The notes: generated by a model from the letters alone, not told the origin. A stretch of DNA of 64,000 bases from an uncultured Deferribacteres bacterium (GCA_913009825.1 CAJVYQ010000003.1:62001-126000); one strand, 5' to 3'. Numbered from the stretch's first letter, positions 7,810-16,381 are shown. A program made the numbers and translations.

Positions 7810-9003
7810 ATGAAAATCCTGATCGCAAACCCCGGCAGTACTTCTTACAAATGCAAGCTTTTAAATATGACCGATGCAGACGTGATTTTCCAGGCAACCG
7901 TCGAGAGAATCGGCGATGAAGCCGGGATCTATTCCTGCCAATTCTCCGGAGAAAAAGAAATGAAATCGGTTCGAAATATCCCGGATTATTTTGCCGCGAT
8001 CAATCTGACGCTGGATACGCTGCGGGAAAAAATTTCATTGCGGGATGTGGCGGCCGTGGGATTTAAAACGGTGCTGGCCAAAAATGTTACCGGCTGCGTC
8101 GAACTGACGGATGCCGTTCTGGCAGCGATGAAAGCCTATCAACCTCTGGCGCCGGTGCACACACAGGTATATTTAACGGCCATTTCCGTCTTTAAACAGA
8201 TGGACGTAAATTTTCCGTTAGTCGGCCTGTTTGAAACGGCCTTTCATTCCCATCTCCCTCCGGAAGCGTATCTCTACGGAATTCCCTACAAATATTACGA
8301 AGAACACGGCATCCGTAAATACGGATTTCACGGCGCCTCTCATCGCTACATTGCCCGGCGCACGGAAGAATTGTTCGGTACCGGCAAACAACCGTTCCGG
8401 GCGATCTCTTGCCATTTGGGCGGCAGCTCATCCATTTGTGCCATCAGGGACGGCATTTCTCTGGACACTTCCATGGGGATGAGTCCACAGAGCGGTCTGC
8501 TCAACGCCAAACGCACCGGCGATTTGGACCCGTTTGCCCTGCTGTATTTAATGGAACAGGAAAAGCTATCCATTGCAGAAATCAGAGATATTTTAATTTC
8601 CCAAAGCGGTATTTTCGGTATTGACGGCAGAAGCGGAGATCTGCGCGACGTGATCGAAGCGATGGAGAAAGGCAATGAACGCTCCGCGCTGGCGTTTAAA
8701 ACCTTCGCTTATTATGTAAAAAGATATATCGGCGAATATCTGGCCATTTTAAATGGCGCCGATGTGATCGCGTTTACGGCCGGTTCCGGTCAGAATTCAC
8801 CACAGTTACGCATGGGAATTTTGCAAAACACGGAAAATCTGGGCATCATTCTTGACGAGGCAAAAAATAACGCCAATCCGAAAGAAGGGCTGATTTCTGC
8901 GGATCATTCAACAGTCAAAGTCGCTGTTATCCCCACAAATGAAGAATATATTGTTGCCAGGGAAGTGGAAAAGCATCTATCAGGAAAAAATTCAGGAATC
9001 TAA
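7810..9003 (+). CDS. ackA-like: Acetate/acyl kinase (AckA family)
   Basis: A 397-aa ASKHA-fold acyl kinase: the N-terminal KILIANPGSTSYKCKLLNM is the phosphate-1 region, FETAFH and YGFHGASHRYIARR are AckA signatures, and GGSSSICAIRDG is the phosphate-2 region. The family transfers phosphate from acyl-phosphate to ADP. Inside a lactaldehyde-type BMC pathway the substrate is probably lactyl-phosphate or propionyl-phosphate made by a PduL phosphotransacylase, which is not in this window and may lie upstream. GAGGTG precedes the ATG at 7801-7806. It yields ATP at the end of the encapsulated branch. Confidence 0.92.
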   Translation: MKILIANPGSTSYKCKLLNMTDADVIFQATVERIGDEAGIYSCQFSGEKEMKSVRNIPDYFAAINLTLDTLREKISLRDVAAVGFKTVLAKNVTGCVELTDAVLAAMKAYQPLAPVHTQVYLTAISVFKQMDVNFPLVGLFETAFHSHLPPEAYLYGIPYKYYEEHGIRKYGFHGASHRYIARRTEELFGTGKQPFRAISCHLGGSSSICAIRDGISLDTSMGMSPQSGLLNAKRTGDLDPFALLYLMEQEKLSIAEIRDILISQSGIFGIDGRSGDLRDVIEAMEKGNERSALAFKTFAYYVKRYIGEYLAILNGADVIAFTAGSGQNSPQLRMGILQNTENLGIILDEAKNNANPKEGLISADHSTVKVAVIPTNEEYIVAREVEKHLSGKNSGI

Positions 9004-9005
9004 AA

Positions 9006-9098
9006 ATGAAAGAAAGAGATAGATATTTAAACTTAGTTGAAACCAAAGAAATACCGCCTGAGAATGATCCCTCACTTTTAAAAAAAGAAAAGCACTAA
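9006..9098 (+). CDS. Possible 30-aa peptide following the acyl kinase
   Basis: The ATG at 9006 opens a 30-codon frame three bases after the acyl-kinase stop. The product is highly charged (MKERDRYLNLVETKEIPPEN...). There is no recognisable domain and no clear ribosome binding site, although tight coupling to the preceding gene could allow translation. Its stop overlaps the terminator stem. It may be chance. Confidence 0.25.
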   Translation: MKERDRYLNLVETKEIPPENDPSLLKKEKH

Positions 9099-9126
9099 AG
9101 CACGCTTTAGCGTGCTTCCTTTTTTA
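9098..9126 (+). terminator. Rho-independent terminator after the acyl kinase
   Basis: A perfect stem AAGCACGC/GCGTGCTT with loop TTTA (9098-9117) is followed by a T-rich tract to 9125. A second hairpin (GCCTGA/TCAGGC) follows at about 9128-9150. Both resemble parts of the multi-hairpin repeat core found elsewhere, so the terminator may have come from a repeat. Confidence 0.75.
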
Positions 9127-9218
9127 AGCCTGAGGCTTCAGCATCAGGCGTTCTATTGCGTTAAAGCATTTTATTAAGAGAAAGATAAGAGTAGAAACAG
9201 CGGTAAACGAGGATGCCA

Positions 9219-10700
9219 ATGGACAAGACACAAAAATATATCGGCTTCGACATCGGCGCGGAAAGCGGGCGATGTGTTGTCGGCATATTGAAAAACAAAC
9301 AATTTGAACTTACGGAAGTTCATCGGTTTGCCACGCCTTTCGTTCATTACAACGGCCACTATTACTGGGACGTGCTGGCAATTTATCAGGAATTATTGCA
9401 GGGATTAACCCAGGCGCAAAAAAAATTCGGCAGCCGGTTCGATGGTGTCAGTGTGGACACCTGGGGAGTGGATTATGTGCTGCTCGATGCCGGCGACCGG
9501 CTGCTTGGCTACCCCTATCATTACCGGGACGGCAGGACAGACGGGATTTTTGATAAAGCGTTCCAAATTGTGGCCAAAGAAAAAATCTATCGGAAAACCG
9601 GCATCCAATTTATGCAGTTCAACACATTGTTCCAACTGTTTGCCGAAAGACAGCAAAAATTGAATCTGGTGAATATTGCCGGTCAGCTTCTTTTGATGCC
9701 GGATTTTCTCCTGTTTTTGCTATCCGGGAAAAAAGTGGGTGAATATTCCATCGTCTCCACCTCCAATATGGCCGATCCGTACAAAAGAAACTGGGCGTGG
9801 GATCTGATCGATGCGTTTGAACTGCCGCGAAAAATTTTTCCTAAAATAGTTGAGCCCGGCACACTACTGAGCAGCCTGCTCCCTGAAATTGCACAAAAGA
9901 CGGGCGTTCACCGTGACACGCCGGTCATTGCCGCCGTTAGTCACGATACCGGCGCTGCCGTCGCTGCCGTGCCGGCACAGAATGGCAACTGGGGCTTTCT
10001 CAGCTCAGGAACCTGGTCGCTGATGGGCATCGAACTGAAAGAACCGCTCATCAACCGGGAAGCGCTCAGCAGCAATTTCACCAACGAAGGCGGCGTGGGT
10101 AAAACCATCCGGTTTCTTAAAAATATCATCGGATTGTGGCCGGTGCAGGAGTGCCGCCGCTATTGGGCTGAACAGGGAAAAGAATATACCTACACAGAAC
10201 TGGCGCAATTATCGAAGCAAAACGGTCATACACAGGCTTGGGTCGATCCGGATGATCCGAGATTTTTGAAGCCGGGCGAGATGCCGGAAAAAATTATCCG
10301 TTTTTTAGAGGAAACCAATCAACCCCACAAAGAGAATGCAGGCTGGATTATCCGTTGTATTTTGGAAAGTCTGTCATTCAAATATCGCATGACGCTGAAG
10401 GAACTGGAGAAAATCACAAAAAGTAGAACTGACCGGCTTCATGCCGTGGGCGGCGGAATCCAGAATGAAGTCCTCAACCAGCTTACCGCGGATGCCATCG
10501 GAATAGAAATGATTGCCGGGCCGGTTGAAGGTACCATTGTCGGCAATATCGGCATGCAGGCCATCGCCACCGGGGCTATTGCGGATATTCCTGAGTTGAG
10601 AAAAATTGTTGCCGCTTCTTTTAATTTAAAACTTTACAAACCGGATAATTCTGATTATTTTAATAGAAACGAGAAGAACTATCTGAAAATATGTAACTGA
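9219..10700 (+). CDS. rhaB: Rhamnulokinase (FGGY carbohydrate kinase)
   Basis: A 493-aa FGGY-family kinase. YIGFDIGAESGRCVVG is the N-terminal phosphate loop, with the Gly-Ala-Glu-Ser-Gly pattern of rhamnulokinases. VSVDTWGVDYVLLD, AVSHDTGAAVAAVP and HAVGGGIQNEVLNQL are further RhaB signatures. GAGG at 9209-9212 selects the ATG at 9219 over the one at 9213. It phosphorylates L-rhamnulose (possibly L-fuculose) to the 1-phosphate, the substrate of the encapsulated aldolase. No isomerase is in the window. It is the last gene before a strong terminator. Confidence 0.9.
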   Translation: MDKTQKYIGFDIGAESGRCVVGILKNKQFELTEVHRFATPFVHYNGHYYWDVLAIYQELLQGLTQAQKKFGSRFDGVSVDTWGVDYVLLDAGDRLLGYPYHYRDGRTDGIFDKAFQIVAKEKIYRKTGIQFMQFNTLFQLFAERQQKLNLVNIAGQLLLMPDFLLFLLSGKKVGEYSIVSTSNMADPYKRNWAWDLIDAFELPRKIFPKIVEPGTLLSSLLPEIAQKTGVHRDTPVIAAVSHDTGAAVAAVPAQNGNWGFLSSGTWSLMGIELKEPLINREALSSNFTNEGGVGKTIRFLKNIIGLWPVQECRRYWAEQGKEYTYTELAQLSKQNGHTQAWVDPDDPRFLKPGEMPEKIIRFLEETNQPHKENAGWIIRCILESLSFKYRMTLKELEKITKSRTDRLHAVGGGIQNEVLNQLTADAIGIEMIAGPVEGTIVGNIGMQAIATGAIADIPELRKIVAASFNLKLYKPDNSDYFNRNEKNYLKICN

Positions 10701-10739
10701 GCAGGCTGTCGGCGGAATTATCGAAGAGATATAATGACA

Positions 10740-10772
10740 GGATTCCAGGTTTTAAAAACCTGGAATCCTTTT
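10740..10772 (+). terminator. Strong Rho-independent terminator after rhaB
   Basis: The stem GGATTCCAGGTTTT pairs with AAAACCTGGAATCC (10740-10768), followed by TTTT. It ends the BMC/rhaB transcription unit. Confidence 0.85.
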
Positions 10773-10844
10773 AAAATATACACAATGATTCAGGTAGATT
10801 GAAGGAGCACCCCCAGTACTCCCGTCAAGGAGGGACCTCTTGGG

Positions 10845-11225
10845 GGCAATGTTGTTGACTTAAGGGATTTCCGACGTCCGCCCCGCGATAAATCACGAGG
10901 CTAAGATTAGCAAGCGCCATAAATGACGCTCTTTCTGTAGGACGCTTCAGCGTCCTTTCTATTCTTAGTCCCATGGTTCACCACGGGGCGAGCGTTGTAA
11001 ATGATTGTGCATAAAACGATATCCCCGGAAAATAATAAAAAATTCGTAACTGATTAGATAGTACGGAATAACACCCCCCTAAATCCCCTCTCAAGAGGGG
11101 ACTTTTAGCTCCACCTTGAAGTGGGAGCAGGGAGTGATAAAAAATATCAACACAATTATATCCTATCTGAATATGTGCAATTGGTAATTGTTAATGAAAA
11201 TCTCTCTTAAGTCAACAACATTGCC
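10845..11225. mobile_element. MITE-like element with 20-bp perfect inverted ends and a nested hairpin core
   Basis: The arm GGCAATGTTGTTGACTTAAG (10845-10864) is repeated as its exact reverse complement at 11206-11225. Inside, 10881-10990 carries the multi-hairpin core (outer arms ggctaagattag / ctattcttagtc, inner hairpin AGGACGCTTCAGCGTCCT). A second hairpin-rich stretch (cccctctcaagagggg) lies near 11085-11101. There is no open reading frame of note. Together with the terminator this explains most of the 611-bp gap between rhaB and the antitoxin gene. Confidence 0.7.
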
Positions 11226-11311
11226 TCCTGGGGGAAGAGGGTAAAACAATTTCCAATATAATCGTATCTTATCTTGAATAGGTACGAATATAAAAATATC
11301 GGGAGAAAAAA

Positions 11312-11515
11312 ATGGAATTAACCATCAAAGAGCATGAAATTAAAAAAATGGTCAAAGATGCATTAGCAGAAATTTTAGTCGAAAAAAGAGAGCTGTTTTA
11401 TGATTTAATTGTTGAAGCTATCGAAGATGCGGGCCTGGTTCAGGCAATTAAAAAAGGCAGAAAAGATAATTTTGTTGACGAAGACAGGATTATGAATATT
11501 TTGGAAAATAAATAA
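11312..11515 (+). CDS. Probable antitoxin of a RelE/ParE-type pair
   Basis: A 67-aa acidic, helical protein (MELTIKEHEIKKMVKDALAE...). It has no clear DNA-binding motif, but its size, charge and position directly before a RelE-like frame fit a type II antitoxin. A GGAG site lies upstream (about 11301-11304). Its TAA overlaps the ATG of the toxin by one base, the usual toxin-antitoxin arrangement. With the toxin disrupted, the antitoxin is probably an orphan. Confidence 0.6.
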   Translation: MELTIKEHEIKKMVKDALAEILVEKRELFYDLIVEAIEDAGLVQAIKKGRKDNFVDEDRIMNILENK

Positions 11516-11944
11516 TGTAAGTTCTCTTCGAAAAAAGTTTTGAAAAAGACCTAATAAAAATACAAGATCGACAACTCACAGATAAAATTAAGCAGATTAT
11601 TCATGGTAACCGATCATAGGAGTAAAAATTAACACTCGCCTGAAGCTGAAGCAACAGGCTTAAATATGGAAGCACCCTAAAGGGTGCTTTAGCGTCCTGC
11701 CACTTTTGGCTTGAGGATTTATCCTCAGGCGGTATTGCGAACATCCCTGTGATTGGTTACTATTCATGACGTAAAAAACACAGATAATCTCTCGGAAATT
11801 AAAAACTTAAAAAAATTAAAAAGTACTGAATCTTATTTCAGAATACGCATCGGAAATTACAGAATCGGCCTTGAAGTCTTGAAAGATAAAATCATCTTCA
11901 CAAGAATTTTACACCGAAAAGACATATACAAACATTTCCCCTGA
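11515..11944 (+). pseudogene. RelE/ParE-like toxin, split by a foldback element and carrying an early stop
   Basis: Bases 11515-11605 read M-stop-VLFEKSFEKDLIKIQDRQL..., ending IKQIIH. Bases 11769-11944 continue DVKNTDNLSEIKNLKKLKS and end RILHRKDIYKHFP. Removing the 155-bp element and one copy of its target repeat rejoins the reading frame exactly (ATT ATT CAT GAC GTA). The joined protein has the RelE/HigB arrangement: basic N-terminal helices, then FRIRIGNYRIG and a C-terminal RILHRKDIYKHF. A TAA at the second codon is a further lesion. The gene is therefore dead twice over. Confidence 0.8.
11606..11760. mobile_element. 155-bp GTAAC-ended foldback element inserted in the toxin gene
   Basis: The ends GTAACCGATCATAGG and CCCTGTGATTGGTTAC are inverted repeats. 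The element is flanked by a perfect 8-bp duplication TATTCATG (11598-11605 and 11761-11768). It contains hairpins: cgcctg..caggc, gaagcaccctaaagggtgcttt, and tgaggatttatcctca. GTAA ends with 8-bp duplications are typical of IS66-family transposition. It has no coding capacity. Confidence 0.85.
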
Positions 11945-11955
11945 TTAGCATAAGC

Positions 11956-12498
11956 ATGGAAAACCAACAAAATTTAATAGAACAATTCATCAGCGCTGCA
12001 GAACGGGCCGCAGCAACGGTAGAAAGAGTACACAACTCCCCTGCCGCACTGTCGCAGGCCATTTCAAAAATCACGGCCGGTGAAAAAACCGTGCTATTGG
12101 CGGAACCGGATTATCTGCCTGACGAGCTTTTCCGGTCTCTCAGAGAACTGCCGGGCATAATTACTCACCCAACGGAAGAACAGATGGCAACCACCAAAAT
12201 CGGCATCACCGATGCGTTTGCCGGCGTTGCCGGAACCGGTTCCATCTGTGTCGCGCTCTCGCGGAATCTGGGCGGCTCCATCAGCCTGTACACCCGGGAG
12301 CATGTTGCCGTTTTGTCGGCTCAATCCATTGTGTCACGGCCGCGGGATATTTTTACTATGCAGGCGAAAGGCGGGAATCATCAGGATTTTGTTTTCATCA
12401 CCGGACCAAGCGCAACAGCCGATATGGGGCCGTTGGTCCGCGGTGTTCACGGGCCGGGGAAATTACATATTATCTTACTGGAAGAAACAGATGTCTGA
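11956..12498 (+). CDS. lutC: LutC-like lactate utilisation protein (LUD domain)
   Basis: A 180-aa LUD-domain protein. The core GITDAFAGVAGTGSICVALS followed by GGSISLYTREHVAVLSAQSIV is the LutC/YkgG signature. LutABC proteins oxidise L-lactate to pyruvate with Fe-S-cluster electron transfer. Its stop overlaps the LutB start by eight bases, so translation is coupled. Placed after the BMC genes, it fits oxidation of lactate coming from lactaldehyde. No strong ribosome binding site is visible before the ATG. Confidence 0.88.
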   Translation: MENQQNLIEQFISAAERAAATVERVHNSPAALSQAISKITAGEKTVLLAEPDYLPDELFRSLRELPGIITHPTEEQMATTKIGITDAFAGVAGTGSICVALSRNLGGSISLYTREHVAVLSAQSIVSRPRDIFTMQAKGGNHQDFVFITGPSATADMGPLVRGVHGPGKLHIILLEETDV

Positions 12499-14689
12499 GA
12501 TTGAAAAAGAGATCACACCGCGGGAAGTAGCCGATAAATCTGCCAAAGAAGCTTTGCAGAAAGCCATCCGCATGGCGCTGGCAATTGAAAGCGACGCGGT
12601 GCGGCTGAATACGCAAACTTTCAACCGTAACCGGTACACGGCGGTGGCCGAAATAGAGGATTACGAAGCGTTAAAAGACCGCGCCCGGGAAATTAAAGAA
12701 TACTCCATTGAAAATAATGAGAAGTTGCTCGGCCGGCTGCGGCAGGTAATTGAAAAACGCGGCGGTCATTTTTATCCGGCGCGCACCAAAGAAGAAGCGT
12801 GTGAATACGTCAAAAATGTCTGCCTGAAACATGAAGCCAAATTAGTGGTCAAAGCCAAATCGATGACATCGGAGGAGATAAAACTCAACCATACGCTGGA
12901 AGAAGCGGGCATCGAAGTGGCGGAAACGGATCTGGCGGAATTTATTTTGCAGGTTTCGGACGAGCAGCCTTCCCACATCGTCGCCCCCGCCATTCATCGC
13001 AGCAGAGAGCGAATATCCGAACTTTTCAAAGAAAAATTCGATACCGATCAACCGTTGGATACGGGCGAGGATCTGACTAAATTTGCCCGCAAGATTCTAC
13101 GGCAAAAATTTCTCACCGCGGATGTGGGCATCAGCGGCGCTAATGTGATTTCAGCCGATACCGGCACCATCGTATTGGTGGAAAGCGAAGGCAACATCCG
13201 TATGGTTACCCAGGCGCCCCCGGTTCACATCGCCATTGCCGGCATAGAAAAAGTGATTCCGCGGCGTGAGGATCTGGCCGTATTCATCGAACTGCTGGCC
13301 CCCAGCGCCACCGGACAACCGCTCACTTCCTACACCAACATCATCGATCCGCCGTTGGATCTGCCGCCGTTTTCTTTTGACGGACGACCGAAAAAAGAAC
13401 GGGAATTCCATCTTGTTCTGGTCGATAACGGCCGGTCGAATATGCGCAAAGACCCGGAACTGAAACAGGCTCTCTACTGCGTGCGCTGCAGCGCCTGTCT
13501 CAACGTTTGTCCTGTTTTCCAAACCGTGGGCGGACACGCTTTCGGCGGCGAAACCTATTCCGGCGGTATCGGCGGCGCCTGGGAAGCGGGAACGGGAACG
13601 CTGGAAAACGCCGGATTCAGCGAACTGTGCACCGGCTGCTCCCGCTGTATTCCGCAGTGTCCGGTGAAAATCGATATCCCCTGGCTGAACACGGTTTTGC
13701 GGAATCGATTGAATCATCCGGACGGCAAAAAAGCGCCGGCACAGAAACGTTTTTTCGGCAACTTCGCGTCATCTGCCAGAATCGCCAGTCTGTTTACACC
13801 GGTATCAAACCGGGTGAGTAATTTTTCCGTTTCGCGCAGTTTGTTGGAACACTTTTTTGGCGTTGACCGGCGTAGAGAACTGCAGAATTTTGCCGGACAG
13901 ACATTGACCAAACGGTTCAAAAAGGCAAACATACAGGCGTCAGAGGCCAAAAGCAGCGCGGTTCTGTTTGCCGATGTTTACACCAATTACCAAAACCCGG
14001 ATATCGGCCTGATCACGGCAAAGGTGATGGCAAAGTTGGGGGTTGAAATCACATTAAGCGACGTGCTGCCGGAAGGCCGGGCATCCCAATCACAGGGACT
14101 GATCGATATTGCCCGCAAGCGCGCCCAACAGACAGCCCGTTATCTGGAAAAAATGATCGATGCCGGAAAACCGGTGATTGTTACCGAACCCAGCGTGCTG
14201 GCGCTGTTTCGCTTGGATTACCGCAATCTTCTAAATGATGCTGCACTTTTTCAAAAGCTGAAAAAAATGAGTTACGATCCCATTGAGTACATTTTACACT
14301 TGTTCACAGAAAACGGAATGGACTGGAAAAAATGTTTTTCGCCACAAAAGTTGTCGCAGCAAAAACTTTTCATCCACGGTCACTGTCAACAGAAAACCAT
14401 CGGCGCTTTTGACGCGACGGTTACTCTGTTCCGGCAACTGGGCTTCGATGTGGTAACTTCTTCTGTTGAATGCTGCGGTATGGCCGGCAGTTTTGGCTAC
14501 AAAAAGCAGTTTTATGAAGTGAGTAAAAAAGTGGGGGAGGATTTGCTCGATCAGATCGGACAGGCGGATGAAGCGGACGATGAAAGGTTGGTGCTGGCCG
14601 GCGGTATTTCCTGCCGCGAACAGATCCGGTCCGAATTGAATCGTCCCGTTTATCATCCGATGGAAGTACTGGAAAAAATTATTGGATGA
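12491..14689 (+). CDS. lutB-lutA: LutB-LutA fusion, Fe-S lactate oxidation protein
   Basis: A 732-aa protein from the ATG at 12491; the frame is open further upstream but overlaps lutC there. Residues about 70-300 are a LUD domain (ADVGISGANVISADTGTIV). Two 4Fe-4S motifs follow at C330/333/336/340 and C380/383/386/390. The C-terminal third ends with a cysteine-rich CCG-type module (ECCGMAGSFG) as in LutA/LldE. LutA and LutB are usually separate genes, so this is a natural fusion. The expected role is cytoplasmic L-lactate to pyruvate conversion with LutC. Confidence 0.88.
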   Translation: MSEIEKEITPREVADKSAKEALQKAIRMALAIESDAVRLNTQTFNRNRYTAVAEIEDYEALKDRAREIKEYSIENNEKLLGRLRQVIEKRGGHFYPARTKEEACEYVKNVCLKHEAKLVVKAKSMTSEEIKLNHTLEEAGIEVAETDLAEFILQVSDEQPSHIVAPAIHRSRERISELFKEKFDTDQPLDTGEDLTKFARKILRQKFLTADVGISGANVISADTGTIVLVESEGNIRMVTQAPPVHIAIAGIEKVIPRREDLAVFIELLAPSATGQPLTSYTNIIDPPLDLPPFSFDGRPKKEREFHLVLVDNGRSNMRKDPELKQALYCVRCSACLNVCPVFQTVGGHAFGGETYSGGIGGAWEAGTGTLENAGFSELCTGCSRCIPQCPVKIDIPWLNTVLRNRLNHPDGKKAPAQKRFFGNFASSARIASLFTPVSNRVSNFSVSRSLLEHFFGVDRRRELQNFAGQTLTKRFKKANIQASEAKSSAVLFADVYTNYQNPDIGLITAKVMAKLGVEITLSDVLPEGRASQSQGLIDIARKRAQQTARYLEKMIDAGKPVIVTEPSVLALFRLDYRNLLNDAALFQKLKKMSYDPIEYILHLFTENGMDWKKCFSPQKLSQQKLFIHGHCQQKTIGAFDATVTLFRQLGFDVVTSSVECCGMAGSFGYKKQFYEVSKKVGEDLLDQIGQADEADDERLVLAGGISCREQIRSELNRPVYHPMEVLEKIIG

Positions 14690-14766
14690 AATCAACATAA
14701 CGTAACTGTTCAATTAATTTAAACTGAAGGATACGCAGTTTCTCATTAAAATTCAGGAGTTTCAAA

Positions 14767-15990
14767 ATGAAAAGATTTTTTGGATTTCTAATCATTTCGG
14801 TTTTTTTCATGGTGAGTTGTCAATCAAACGGAAACAGGGAGAAAGCGATGTCTTTTAAAAGTGATGTGGAATTTTTAAGGAAGCACAAAGATGTCATTGT
14901 TTTGACAGATGAGAAGGATCTGGCTAAAGTAGCTATTGTAACGGACTGGCAGGGGCGCGTGATGACCAGCACCGCCGGCGGCGACGACGGTTTGAGTTTT
15001 GGCTGGCTCAACCGCGAGCTGATCGCTTCCGGTGACAAGCAGCCGCACATCAATGTATTCGGCGGCGAGGACAGATTCTGGCTCGGCCCGGAGGGCGGAC
15101 AGTTTTCCATTTTCTTCAAAAAAGGCGATCCGTTCGATCTGGAGCACTGGTTCGTCCCGGCAGCCATCGATTGGGATCTGTTCGATGTGATTTCCGTGGC
15201 CAAAAACAGCGCCGTGTTCACAAAAAAGATGCACCTGAAAAATTATTCCGACACCGAATTCGATTTGGAAGTGAAACGAGAGATCAAATTGCTGCCAACG
15301 GATCAGATTAGCGAATTTATTGGAATCCGGCCGGATTCGGCAGTTAAAATGGTAGGGTATACATCGGTAAACAGTATTAAAAACACCGGCCAAAAGGTGT
15401 GGAAAAAAGAATCCGGTCTGCTCTCCATCTGGATTTTGGGGATGTTCAACCCATCGCCCAAAACTACCGTGATTATCCCCTACAAACCGGGCAGTGAATC
15501 GGAACTGGGACCGGTCGTCAACGATGCTTATTTCGGTAAAGTTCCCGCCGGCCGTCTGGTAGTCAAAGATGATGTGTTGTTTTTCCGCGGCGACGGCAAA
15601 TACCGCAGCAAAATCGGCCTGTCCCCGCTGCGCTGCAAACCGGTTTTTGGCAGCTACGACGCCGACAACCATGTACTGACGCTGGTTCAATTCAATTTCC
15701 CGGAGGGCGAAACAGATTATGTAAATTCCATGTGGGAGTTGCAGGACAAACCGTACAGCGGCGATGTGGTTAACAGTTACAACGACGGCCCGGCCGAACC
15801 GGGAGCAAAACCGTTGGGACCATTCTACGAACTGGAAACGTCGTCACCCGCCGCTCAATTGCAGCCGCAGGAAACACTGACTCATATCCATCGAACCATT
15901 CATTTGACCGGCGATGAAGCCGCATTGGACAAAATTGCACAAAAAACACTGGGCGTCTCTCTGAACGAAATCAAAACAGCGTTCAAATAA
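14767..15990 (+). CDS. Secreted lipoprotein, DUF6786-like
   Basis: A 407-aa protein with a signal peptide and lipobox (FFMVSC, Cys18). The body has DWQGRVMTSTAGG, FGWLNREL and GGEDRFWLGPEGGQ, a pattern I associate with a conserved family of unknown function (DUF6786-like). It looks like an all-beta periplasmic protein similar to galactose-mutarotase folds. It follows the lut genes on the same strand and is closed by a terminator, so a role in sugar handling is possible but unproven. Confidence 0.7.
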   Translation: MKRFFGFLIISVFFMVSCQSNGNREKAMSFKSDVEFLRKHKDVIVLTDEKDLAKVAIVTDWQGRVMTSTAGGDDGLSFGWLNRELIASGDKQPHINVFGGEDRFWLGPEGGQFSIFFKKGDPFDLEHWFVPAAIDWDLFDVISVAKNSAVFTKKMHLKNYSDTEFDLEVKREIKLLPTDQISEFIGIRPDSAVKMVGYTSVNSIKNTGQKVWKKESGLLSIWILGMFNPSPKTTVIIPYKPGSESELGPVVNDAYFGKVPAGRLVVKDDVLFFRGDGKYRSKIGLSPLRCKPVFGSYDADNHVLTLVQFNFPEGETDYVNSMWELQDKPYSGDVVNSYNDGPAEPGAKPLGPFYELETSSPAAQLQPQETLTHIHRTIHLTGDEAALDKIAQKTLGVSLNEIKTAFK

Positions 15991-16054
15991 TTGATTCTGA
16001 AAAGGGGAAAATACTTTTTTTTGAAAACCGCTGAAATGGTTTGAAGTACTTTTG

Positions 16055-16089
16055 AAAATAGCCCACGACTTTGGTCGCGGGCTATTTTT
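16055..16089 (+). terminator. Rho-independent terminator after the lipoprotein gene
   Basis: The stem AAAATAGCCCACGAC pairs with GTCGCGGGCTATTTTT (one mismatch) around a TTTG loop, ending in a T-run. Confidence 0.8.
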
Positions 16090-16141
16090 ATAAAAACGTA
16101 AACTGTTATAACGGATTGAAAAGCTCTTGAATAGCCGGCAA

Positions 16142-16320
16142 TTTCCGGTTAGGTTTTTGCTACCCTGCAATTAACAAAGTTAGCCTAATGGTAAACCATC
16201 AGGCTAAGAATAGAAAGCGCCATAAATGACGCTCACAAAACAGGACGCTTCAGCGTCCTTACTATTCTTAGCCCCGTGGTTTACCACGGGGTGGCATTGT
16301 GGCAAAAACCTAACCGGAAA
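16142..16320. mobile_element. Foldback element with 19-bp perfect ends and multi-hairpin core
   Basis: The arm TTTCCGGTTAGGTTTTTGC (16142-16160) is exactly inverted at 16302-16320. Inside lies the clearest copy of the hairpin core: outer stem GGCTAAGAATAG (16202-16213) with CTATTCTTAGCC (16262-16273), an inner hairpin AGGACGCTTCAGCGTCCT (16242-16259), a smaller one near gcgccataaatgacgc, and flanking hairpins atggtaaaccat and ccgtggtttaccacgg. Drawn as single-stranded nucleic acid it is cloverleaf-like. There is no ORF and no clear target duplication. Confidence 0.75.
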
Positions 16321-16381
16321 CCACCGACAGGAATTACGATCAAACGGTTTCTCGCAACAGCGTTGTATCCCCAACAATTGT

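Noticed and set aside
1-10700. Propanediol (Pdu) or glycyl-radical type of microcompartment
   Set aside because: PduP/PduS/PduT-like proteins are present, but there is no diol dehydratase, reactivase or glycyl-radical enzyme; the aldolase and rhamnulokinase point to a fucose/rhamnose type.
10740-11320. CRISPR array in the repeat-rich gap after rhaB
   Set aside because: The repeats are inverted pairs of different sequence, with no regular direct repeats or equal spacers and no cas genes.
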